Source: Lycocorax pyrrhopterus obiensis
Lineage: Eukaryota > Chordata > Aves > Passeriformes > Paradisaeidae
DNA: 64,000 nucleotides
Assembly (NCBI GenBank): GCA_014706295.1
Contig: JACSVZ010000011.1
Span: forward strand, 11,562,163 to 11,626,162
Reading direction: 5' to 3'
The position numbers were made by a program, and so were the translations under genes. Each line of letters begins with the position of its first letter. Position 1 is the stretch's first letter. Positions 55,277-64,000 of the stretch are shown here, piece after piece. Below the pieces are notes generated by a model, which searched no databases, was not told where the DNA came from, and saw only the letters and a program-made list of their open reading frames with translations.

Positions 55277-55800
55277 AGAACCATAGAATAGAATCACAGA
55301 ATCATTTAGGTGGGAAAAGACCTCCAAGATGATCGAGTCCAACCTTTGACCAATCACCACCTTGTCAACCAGACCAGAGTGCTGAGCGCCATGTCCAGTC
55401 ATTCCTTGGGCACCTCCAGGGATGGTGACTCCACCATCTCCCTGGGCAGCCCATTCCAATGCCTGACAACCCTTTCCATGAAGAAATTCTTCCTGATGTC
55501 CAACCTGAACCTCTCCTGACGTAGTTGAAGACCATGTCCTCTTGTCCTGTCGCTGGATGCTTGTGAGAAGAGCCCGACCCCCACCTGGCTGCACCCTCCT
55601 GTCGGGGAGTTGTAGACAGTGATAAGGTCTCCCCTGAGCCTCCTCCAGGCTAAACACCCCCAGCTCCCTCAGCCACTCTTCACAGGACTTGTGCTCCAGA
55701 CCCTTCCCCAGTTCTGTTGCCATTCTCTGGACATGCTCCAGCACCTCGATGTCTTTCTTGAAGTGAGGGACCCAGAACTGGACACAGAACTCAAGTACTC
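55277..55800 (-). mobile_element. CR1 LINE 3' fragment, minus orientation
   Basis: The best-preserved repeat in the window. The left end, read in reverse, has the ATTCTGTGATTCTATTCTAT-type short repeats that terminate CR1. It continues through GGAAAAGACCTCCAAGATGA, CAGCCCATTCCAATGCCTGA, AAATTCTTCCTGATGTCCAA and TCTCCCCTGAGCCTCCTCCA. It is 5'-truncated at about 55800 and covers only the 3' end of the reverse-transcriptase region and UTR; the minus-strand open frame across it is a remnant. Confidence 0.93.
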
Positions 55801-56299
55801 ATATTAAGCTCCCCTTAAGTTGCTCTATGATTTCTTAGACTGCAAATTCCAGACACATCAGGACAGTTACAGTTTCTATACTGCCATGTCCTGCAGGGAA
55901 CAGATGCTCCTGCTGCGAGAACAGCTTAAATTCTACATTTTGTTTTGCCCTTCCTTTTGTCTTTCCACCTTAGTGCAAGGCAAAACTATAATTATGGTAT
56001 GTTGTCATGCAGGCAGAGTATCCTGAAGCTTCTGTGCTCTTCCTACTGACTGCTGGCCTCCCTTCATTGATGATATACATTGCTAAGGAATATTTTAATT
56101 AGTTTCCTTATGGTTAAAACTTTTAGATGCAGATCTCACAAATGCAAGACTGTGAGGACACTATTCCATGCTTTAAAATTCTTTTTGGGATTGGTTTCGG
56201 AGGAGAACTCCCCACAGTTCTACAGCCTTGGTGCAGCAGCTGTGGTAACCAGAAAGTGAAGTGCATGAGGAAGTGCCACAGTGCAAGCCAGGGTGGCTG

Positions 56300-56480
56300 G
56301 GCACTCGAACAGGCTCTCGAAGGAAGTCGTCACAGCACCAAACCTGCCAGAGTTCAAGGAGTGGTTGGACAAGGCTCTCAGGCACGTGGTGGGATTCTTG
56401 GGGTGGCCTGTGCAGGCCCAGGAGTTGGGGGATCCTTCTGGGCCCCTTCCAGCTCAATATTCTGTGGTTCTATGTTTGCT
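56300..56480 (+). mobile_element. CR1 LINE 3' fragment, plus orientation
   Basis: Blocks CACTCGAACAGGCT, GTCGTCACAGCACC, CAGAGTTCAAGGAGTGGTTG, CTCTCAGGCACGTGGTGGGA and GGGCCCCTTCCAGCTCAATA followed by TTCTGTGGTTCTATG give the 3' end of another CR1 subfamily. It lies about 0.5 kb from the minus-strand element, with 5' ends facing each other. Confidence 0.85.
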
Positions 56481-56735
56481 TGATTGCCACTGTTCCCACT
56501 GAGCCGGAAGGCAAGTAGCAAACAGCTTAGAGTCCTGGAGCCAGCATTTGTTACCCAAGCGACATTCCTCAGCTTACGCCATCCTACCTAATTACTCGAG
56601 TCATTAATTGGTGCCAAGAGCACCACCTATTTACATGCGGTGTTTTAGAAAGTAACACTCCGCACGCCGCAAGGGATTTCTGCTCCTTTGCTCTCACGTG
56701 GGGCCGTCTGCGCTTTGCAGGAGGGTTCACACAGC

Positions 56736-56798
56736 GGGAGAGGGAGAGGGAGAGGGAGAGGGACAGGGACCGGGAGCGGGAGCGGGACCGGGAGCGGG
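56736..56798 (+). repeat. GGGAGA / GGGAGC hexamer tandem repeat
   Basis: About five GGGAGA units pass into GGGACC and GGGAGC variants, leaving a purine-rich plus strand with regularly spaced GGG runs. It could form a G-quadruplex or triplex near the promoter, and its copy number is likely to vary. Confidence 0.85.
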
Positions 56799-56996
56799 GC
56801 GGGCGCTGCTCGGCGGCGGTGGGGCCGACACGTGGCACCGCGCCCCGCGCGCGGCCCCGCCCCCCGTTCGCCGCTGGCCGCGTCCGATTGGGCGCCGACC
56901 GCCGACTACAACTCCCGGCAGTCCCCGCGGCGCGGGGGGCGGGGCGGCTTTCCCCTCGGCGGCACGGGCGGCCGTTACGGGGTGCTGTCGGTGCCG

Positions 56997-57004
56997 TGAC
57001 GTCA
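56997..57004. promoter_or_regulatory. NFATC3: Palindromic cAMP-response element
   Basis: TGACGTCA, the full consensus for CREB/ATF dimers, lies 330 bases upstream of the NFATC3 start codon. Full CREs close to CpG-island promoters are often functional; here that is inferred. Confidence 0.65.
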
Positions 57005-57240
57005 CCGCGGGAGGGGCGGGCGGACGGAGGGAGGGCGGGGCGGCGGGAGGGGCCGCCGGGGCGGGCCGGGGCGGGGGGCGCTGCCCGGGGCGCGGCGCGG
57101 GGGCGGGTCCAGCCGCAGCCCGGAGTAGGCGCCCGCCCCCCCCTGCGTGACAGAAGCGCCCGGGCACCGGAGCTCGCGCTGGGGCCGCCGCCGCCGCTCG
57201 CGCCGCCGCCCCCCCTCTGGCCCCTCCGCCGCCCGGTGTT

Positions 57241-57255
57241 ATGCGGCGGCCCTGA
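57241..57255 (+). other. NFATC3: Four-codon upstream ORF before NFATC3
   Basis: ATG CGG CGG CCC TGA ends 78 bases before the NFATC3 start codon. Its context is weak (G at -3, C at +4). If it lies in the mRNA leader it could modestly lower translation of the main frame. Confidence 0.5.
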
Positions 57256-57333
57256 GGGGCGAGCGCAGCCCGGCAGGACCCGGCGCGGCCCTGAGGGGCG
57301 ACGGGGTCTCGCTGCGCCTCGCCGGCCAAACCC

Positions 57334-57433
57334 ATGACTACGGCAAACTGCGGCGCCACCGACGAGTTCGACTTCAGGCTGATCTTCGGCGAGGACGGGC
57401 AGCCCGGCCCCGGGCCGCCGCTGGGGCCCGCAG
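57334..57433 (+). CDS. NFATC3: NFATC3 coding exon 1 (N-terminus, partial gene)
   Basis: NFATC3 (NFAT4) is a calcineurin-dependent transcription factor that moves from cytoplasm to nucleus after calcium signalling. This exon encodes 33 residues, beginning [20 protein letters not shown] and ending in a Gly/Pro-rich stretch, plus one base of the next codon. It then meets a GTGCGC donor at 57434. The MTTANCGA start and the DFxLxFGED motif match human NFATC3, whose first coding exon ends at the same place (after Pro-Ala). DFxLxFGED lies in the N-terminal transactivation region shared by NFATs. The remaining exons, with the calcineurin-docking, SP-repeat and Rel-homology domains, lie beyond 64000. 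The start codon has C at -3, a weak context. Confidence 0.93.
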
Positions 57434-60400
57434 GTGCGCCCCGGGGCCGGGGGGGGTCGGTCGTGTTCCTGTTTTCCTCCGAGCGAGGCGGGGAGGGCAG
57501 CGGGGGCTGCGCCGGCCCCGCCGCTGCGGGAGGCGGCAGCCCGGGGGAAGCGGCGCCGTCCGTACGACCCTCAGGCCGCGGCCGCTTCCCGGCGCCGCTC
57601 CCGTTCCTCCCGCGGGACGCGGGGGCTCGGGGCGATGGGCCGGGCCGGCCGGGCCTCTCCCTGCAGTAACAACTTTCTTTGGGAAAAGAAACCCAAGAAC
57701 TCGCGTCGTGCGGGAGGAGCCGCCCCGGGCGCGGTAGCTCCGGGGGGGAAGAGGCCCCCGGTTGGATGTGGTGGCCTCACGCCCCCCGAGCCCGGCGAGC
57801 GCGGTGGGGCCGGTGAGAGACAGGACAGAGAACAGCAAAGTGTTAACGGGGCTGGACCAGAGCAGTGTTCGGGCTCTTGCGATGAAAAGTTTCAGCCGAA
57901 GTGTTCCCCGTATATAGAACATCCCAGTTACTCCAGTGTGTTCCTGCGGACTTTGTGTACGTGTGGATGGGCGAACACCGCGTGTCGAGATGTGATGGCC
58001 CTTTGGGTCCGTGTGTACAGATACACGCATACATCTCAGAGTGCTTCCATTCTACTTTGTTTTGTAGTATTGCAGCCTGGAAATCCTGTTTTTAAAAGCT
58101 CGTATTTCTTTAAACTGCAGAAAACATAGTATTCCCTGTGAATTATGGTGTGAAGAATCAATAAGGGCCAGCTGTGCCTTGTTTAGCTGTACCAGAGTTT
58201 GATGGCTGCGTGCTTTATTTTCTAACCTACTTGAAATAAGTATTAATTGGTAATGGGCTGTTTTATGTCTAAGTGTTAGATGATAAGATAGCTCTGAAAC
58301 ATTACTGTATCCAGGCTAAATGATGCAGCCATGTTGTTTAGTTCTCTGACTCGGTTGTCTGCCTAAGTTAATTAGAAAAAAATTTGTTTGATACAGTCTG
58401 TGTGCGAACACTCGGGATTAACTTCTTAGAAAATCCCTAACTTTCTTGATGCTCAGATTTAATTTGCAGATTCGTTCAGATAAGGAAAGATTTTCTTTGC
58501 CTATTTTCCATCTTAGTGGAATAGCAGATGGTGCATTTTGTGAAGGGGACCTCAGTTCTGCAAGCTAGATAAATGCATTACAGTACCGTATGAAAACAAT
58601 GGAAAACATGTTAACAAATGACAATAAAAATAATTATGATACCCCCATTTCTATTATTTTGAGATAAAACCGGAACTATGTTCCTTTGTTGATGATAGAT
58701 GAGAATGAGAGAACAAGTTGCTCAGAAAACTGGAAATACTAGTGTGGTATCAACTCACTGTTATGATATTTGTATTTGGGTAGCATTCCTTAACAAGCAG
58801 TTCAGATATTGCTCTGAATACAGGGAATTTTCCATGTTTGATTAGTCGAAACTATTTTTAAGTCAAATTTTAAAATGTGATATTTGGACCATGAACTAAT
58901 TTGTTTGCTGTAGCTTTCAGTAAGAAATCCTGTATCTGCATCTGAAACTCAAGTAATTTTACTGTTTTGTAGAGTTCTGGAGATGATCTTGCCTGCTGTG
59001 CACAGATGTGGCCTTTGGGGGGAAGGGTTAGAGTACGTCTCTGTCTTCATGTATTCTGTTAAAAGTATTGCCAGGGTTCGTCTGTTAATTCTGCCCATGT
59101 ATTTTACACATGAAGAACTAGAATTCATATGAGAGGTCCCATATTGGAAATCTACTTTTTTCCCTTAGCCCTCTTCCAAATATATTAGTTAGATGAACAA
59201 AGAAAAAAGTTCTTAGAGATCTCTAAAGCATCTATTTCATAATCCCATATCACTTCCTTCGATGGTGGTATCCGTTGTGCTGCAAAGTATTTTTTTTCAA
59301 ATGTATGCTAATAATAAAACATGTAGGTCACAGGGAAAGTTGCTTAATTTGAAGTAAATAATACTAGAATTACTAAGTTTTCCATGATCGTGGAGAACAC
59401 CTGAAAACACATTCTGATCCTTCATGCTTTATCTCTAGAAGTTTGAGACTGGCATTCTGATGAAAGAAGTGTCTGGTACTAAGTTCTTGTGCAAATAACA
59501 TGGAAATCTATGTTAATGCTGTGTCTTTTATGCTGAGACTACTCTAGTGTTGTGAGGATTTTATTCTTTTATATATGTACACATGTAAGTATACATAGTT
59601 ACATGTTTATATTTAACTGTATTTATAATCAAAAGCAAGGAAAAGTGGGATATTCTTTCATTTCCTTGCAATACTTTTGATATCTGAACTACTAAGAAAG
59701 TGCTAGTGCCAGGCAGTAGATTACCCTTTTTATGATATTAAAAGAACAGTAAGAATCAGCTGGGACCTTTAGTTATTACATTTGTAGTTTTGTGCTAAGT
59801 GGTAGGACTTGAGACCCCTGTTCTGCAGTAGTGTTTATTTGCTTGATCTGAATATTGTAGTTTCTGGTGCAGAGGAGAGTGTATTAAAGATGGTGTGAAG
59901 ATGATTTAAATCCCTAGTGTAATACTGCAATCTTTGCAGCATACTTGGCTTGAAATTAAAGGGGTGGCCCTTTTCATGTAGTTTTTGAGTGGAGGTAAAA
60001 ATTTGCTCAGGTAATTGCTAAATTAAAGACTCTCAAAAGCTCTTCAGCTTCTTTCAAGTGGACGTTAGGTACTGAGCACCGTCTGCAAAATCTTGCCTTC
60101 TGTTTCTGTGATTGTTCAGTGTCCTTGTCCCAAAGAACAAAGGAATTGTCACTTTGGTTTTGTAGTGTTAAGCACTAAAAGTGTTTGGTACCATTCTAGG
60201 TACTAATGAGCTTTATCTTTTTATAACCAAGAAATTCAAGCCTCCAGTGCCCAAGGGTGATGCTATAGATCACTCTGAAGTGAAACAAATCTCTTTGGTG
60301 TGTTCTTTGTTGCAAAATTTTGGGTAGCTGCAGTAGCATCTGGTTATATCGTGCCACCTTATATCTGTTGCATTTGAAATGTCAAAGTCAGCATGTGCAT

Positions 60401-63400
60401 TACCGTATCTTCAGGTCCTCCACAGGCTGCTAAAATAGATTGCCGTGCAACTGTCAGTGACCGTATTTGATGTACCACCTGGTTTGGTCTTCTTGATGAA
60501 GAGAGTTTTGGGTTGTCACATATTAATGTGACACTTGAATAATTGAATTTAGCTTGAATGCTTTTGTAATGATGCCCCCGTTCCCTTCACCACCACCAGT
60601 TTTGCAATACTATTCAGTATAATTTTGGGAAGTTTGTCTCGAATTTATTAAGCAATTAAACTGCATTGAGTTTTTTACACTGCTGAGGACACGTTATACT
60701 TTTTAAATGCCAAACTTCACAAAATGGAAGCAAATATGAGTTGCTGTGATATTTTCTTTAGCTGAAGTTTTATTTTAGTGATTCATCTTCTCTTTTAAAG
60801 AATGAGCTTTTACAAGGTAAAAGCTGTACTTGGAGTATATAATAATAAGCTGGGAATTCAGGATCTTGTAAGGTTCTGTATCATGCAAAACTACTTCTTA
60901 TTGGTATGTGAAATTGGGACTACTTAAAAATAGAAGCTGGAAACTGTTCCGTATTCAGAAAATAAATTATTTAATTACTTAGGAAATTCTGACATATGAG
61001 TTATTGATACTGCTGTTTAGAATCCTGTCTAAAATGTTCCTGTTATTTCTGATTAAGTATTCTAAGAGCTCAAGAAGGGCTAATGTTTTGTTACCCAGTG
61101 AAACAGAGTAATATGTGAGTTTCACCCTAACTTCCACCTTTTGTTCTTGGGTTATGAAGTAGAGAAGGAGAAATTAATATTTCCATGTAAGTAATCTTCC
61201 TTGTTTGATTTTGTTTATTTGCTTTCCCACAATAAGAATACTTTGAAAGAACTGATCAAACTATCCTCCTTGGTCTTCAGGTTCATAGTATTTGTTTTAC
61301 TTTCTTGGAAACCATGAAAAGGGGTTCTTCATATTTCCTGTGACTTAACATCTGGTTAAGTAATACTATTTAGTAATCTTGTTACAAATGAATCTTACAA
61401 TCTCTCTTACTTTTCTCCTGAAGAGTATGAAAAATATCCCCGTTCTGTGATGAACTTAGTGACAGTTCAAAACATCTTTGTGAGCTGCAGCCTCATTCTG
61501 GATGGATGGATGCTATGTCTGGATTTGGCTCTTTTATTGATTTGATAACTTCTACTCCTGTTCTCCTTTGAGATTTTTTTCCTTTAGCTTAGAGCTGTTA
61601 GGTTATTGGTTTGTTACTGGATATCATGACTGGAATACACATTTTGCTATAGTGACTGTTAGAGTAATACCTGATCTTTTCTTTTGAAGGTTTTCATGTC
61701 TGACCTTTCTCTGTGAGCATCCAGGAGCTGCTTGGGCTGCTCAGCAGTTGTCTCCAGCCCGCATACCAAGTGCTCTGAAGTGATGATGGGTGCTGAATTT
61801 TCCCTCAGCTAGGCAGAGTTCTCTTGCAGCAAAAACTGGCACTACGTATGTGTCATTTCATTTAGATGTGTCGTAGAAGGCTTAAAGCCACTGATTTGTA
61901 CTGAAACACCACCACAATACTAGTCTTTATAGCTTTGCCTTGATCATTATTAATATGTAAAGTATCCTTTTTCCCTTCCTAAATGTGTATTCATGACTGA
62001 TATTGCTGTCAGGGATTGTTGGTAGAGAGTAGAAAACAGCCAAAGCTGTTGACGGGAGTTTGCAGCGTGGTTGAACTTTTTGTTCTTTTCCCCAAGATTG
62101 TGATTAAGGTAATTAATCTTAAGAAAGTCAAGTTGTGGTAGAAAAGAGAGAGTAGTCTTATAATTAGATTGAGTGGAAAATTAAGGTCTGGATGCTGGCA
62201 GTAGCTGTGAACTTGAGGTGTGAGTTGACTGAGGATTGCTCTTGGAGAAGTTCGTTTTTGTGTTCACATAGAGCTGGACCAGAACTGTTGCAAAGTTTGC
62301 TTTCCTTAGCCGAGTAAGAGGAACTTGTGAGGCATCTTTTAGCAGGCTGTCTTGCACACCTGTATGGTTCACTTGAAGTTTTATTATTGTTTTAAGTATT
62401 TTGATTCTGTTAAGATTTGGTCCTATATATAAATGGGTAGGAGAGACAGTCTTTGCACAAGATGGTGACTGTGGTTAATATGTAAGATTTGAGCCATCCA
62501 TATAAATACAGCTATCTGTGTTGGTCTGTTAACATTTGCTATACAAAAGAGTGCTCATGTGGGTTAAGAATAGGATCGGTTGGTGCAACTTTAACAAAGG
62601 AATGAATGGATAAGTTACTTGAATCCATTTCTTTTTTCTCTCTTAAATATAAATGACACTTTCTGACAGACATATTTGTTTATTTATTAGATAACTGAGT
62701 ATTAAATGTATTGTGATAACCCACCACTTGCAGGAAATTGAGTTACTGTCGTTTTGTTTTACAAGCTAGTGGATGCTGGTATCTGCATGTAAAAGATTGA
62801 CACACAGGGACACAATGCAAATCAGTCATATAGTCTGTGGTTATATAATCTGCTGATAGGGGGGAGGAGGAAAAACGAAACAGCTGCATCTGACCAAAAA
62901 CAGAGGGTCTTGTGATTTCAAGATTACTTAGAGGAACACTGAGGAAGAACCAAAGGAAAATGTCCATTAAAGTAGTATCAATGGAGTCAAGAATTGCCTG
63001 GCAATTAAGAGTTTAAAATGGTAATCCTGGCAAGTTTACATGTTTGAATATGTTGTGATTTTTTACAGTATTCTGGATAAATGAAATCTTGCCTATTTGA
63101 ATGAAGCTTGACCAGGATGAGACCATTCAGGGAAAATGCCAAAATCTTTTGTGTGGTGTTGCAAAGCAATTGTAGTTGCAGCAAATCTAATTTTCTGTTT
63201 TGGCAGTACGGTTCTTTGATCACTACGTAGTGCATCGGGAGTCACTAGGTAGTGAGTCACTATGTAATGCAGGGATTTGAAAAAGGTCCCCAGTTTGACA
63301 AAATGTCACTTACTTTGTTCGTGAATTCGTGGTTGCACGTCGCTCTCTGTCCCCTTCCCTCCCATCTGAATTGTGGGCAGAGTGTAAATGGAAACAAATC

Positions 63401-64000
63401 CTGAGATTTGGGATGTGGGAGATGGTTAGTGTACAAAAGCATTTGGGCTAGTGCTTTTGTCTTACATATTTCTGAAAATTAGAAATAAGCTCTTTCTTTC
63501 TCCAGAAGTAAAAAGTAGCCCTCCACTTAAAAGTGACGGTCCCATTCCTTTGGTCTGTGTTGTCCAACTGGAAGCAGTTTGTCATATCCCACCTGAAGTG
63601 TTGCCAGCTCAGTAATGTTGCTGTGAATGAGAGAGAATAAATGCGAGTAGATGGGGCCTGGGTCAATGGTAAGCAGCAGTTTGGCTGTTCACAGCAATAA
63701 CGTAAATATGGGAGTTGTTGCCTCAAGCTGCCCTAGTGGGCCAGGGAAGTACGTGGAGCAGACTTGGCAGTGGGCCCAGCCAGTAAAACAACATCCAAGT
63801 CCTTGCATTTGTCCAGGCATGCCATGTGGGGTTCGAATGACACTGGAATTTAAGATGAGTGAAATGATCAGTAAGGCTAAGTAAAACTGCAAGGCAGGAG
63901 CAAGCTTATTAACAAGCCAGCATTCTCTTCTACCTTTAGTACACCCATCTGTAAGTATTCTGGTGAAATACTGGCAAAAGAGATCATTAAAAAATCGTAG
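57434..64000 (+). other. NFATC3: NFATC3 intron 1 (5' part)
   Basis: After the GC-rich first 350 bases the sequence turns AT-rich. I see no second exon, no convincing internal gene and no clear CR1 copy. Open frames are short and domain-free. The equivalent human intron is long, which agrees with the absence of exon 2 here. Confidence 0.75.

Larger units (their letters stand above)
29330..56690. other. DUS2-NFATC3 intergenic interval without recognisable gene
   Basis: About 27 kb of mostly AT-rich DNA between two plus-strand genes. It holds CR1 fragments at about 30726-31040, 55277-55800 and 56300-56480, a pure C run at 45466-45478, a T-rich run near 32545-32565 and an AAAT-type microsatellite near 53180-53203. 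Open frames are short or lack domains; the longest is 196 codons at 39947-40537. I did not find chained exons with good splice sites, but small exons or non-coding RNAs could be missed by eye. Confidence 0.55.
56690..57800. promoter_or_regulatory. NFATC3: NFATC3 CpG-island promoter
   Basis: A sharp rise to very high GC and CpG around NFATC3 exon 1. Upstream of the start codon I see an inverted CCAAT box (ATTGG, 56887-56891), an ACTACAACTCCCGGCA element (56905-56920) of the ZNF143/GFY type, a perfect palindromic cAMP-response element TGACGTCA (56997-57004), and many GC boxes. There is no TATA box. The transcription start is probably between about 57000 and 57240, which is inferred. Confidence 0.8.

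Noticed and set aside
55229..55744. A 171-codon minus-strand frame that could look like a gene
   Set aside because: It lies over the CR1 fragment and is a repeat remnant, not a host gene.
57434..57669. Continuation of the NFATC3 frame past 57433 to a stop at about 57669
   Set aside because: Homology ends exactly at the GTGCGC donor. The rest is intron read-through of GC-rich sequence.
56698..57737. Several 150-210 codon frames on both strands around the NFATC3 start
   Set aside because: All lie in the CpG island and are Gly/Pro/Arg/Ala low complexity. Only the frame starting at 57334 matches NFATC3.

Overview
This is a window of ordinary vertebrate nuclear DNA, most likely avian. It has AT-rich intergenic and intronic DNA, split genes with GT-AG introns, two very GC-rich CpG-island promoters, and scattered 5'-truncated CR1 LINE fragments of the kind typical of birds (crocodilians and turtles cannot be excluded). 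There is no bacterial, phage or CRISPR content, and I found no convincing undescribed system.

Layout. 1-9159: AT-rich DNA with no gene I can support. 9160-9477 (+): the terminal coding exon of a galanin-receptor-1-like GPCR (TM6, TM7 and C-tail). Its earlier exons are not seen here and probably lie before base 1. 12007-13641 (-): intronless DDX28, a mitochondrial DEAD-box RNA helicase of 544 aa, tail-to-tail with the GPCR. About 13.64-14.08 kb: a shared CpG-island promoter from which DDX28 (-) and DUS2 (+) diverge. 14099-29100 (+): DUS2, tRNA dihydrouridine synthase 2. I reconstructed all 15 coding exons (1,473 nt, 490 aa plus stop), and every junction keeps the reading frame. One intron uses a GC donor. 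29101-56700: about 28 kb with no recognisable gene, containing three CR1 fragments and a few unexplained open frames. 56.7-57.8 kb: the NFATC3 CpG-island promoter. 57334-57433 (+): NFATC3 coding exon 1 (33 codons plus one base). 57434-64000: the start of NFATC3 intron 1.

Context. DDX28-DUS2-NFATC3 in this order and orientation matches the human 16q22.1 neighbourhood, so this is conserved vertebrate synteny. DDX28 (mitoribosome assembly) and DUS2 (tRNA modification) share a promoter region and both act in RNA metabolism for translation. NFATC3 is a calcineurin-regulated transcription factor and the GPCR is a neuropeptide receptor; nothing in the sequence links those two to the RNA genes.

Limits. 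Exon calls rest on translation, splice-site inspection and remembered homology. Transcription starts, untranslated exons, poly(A) sites, repeat ends and the bird lineage are estimates.
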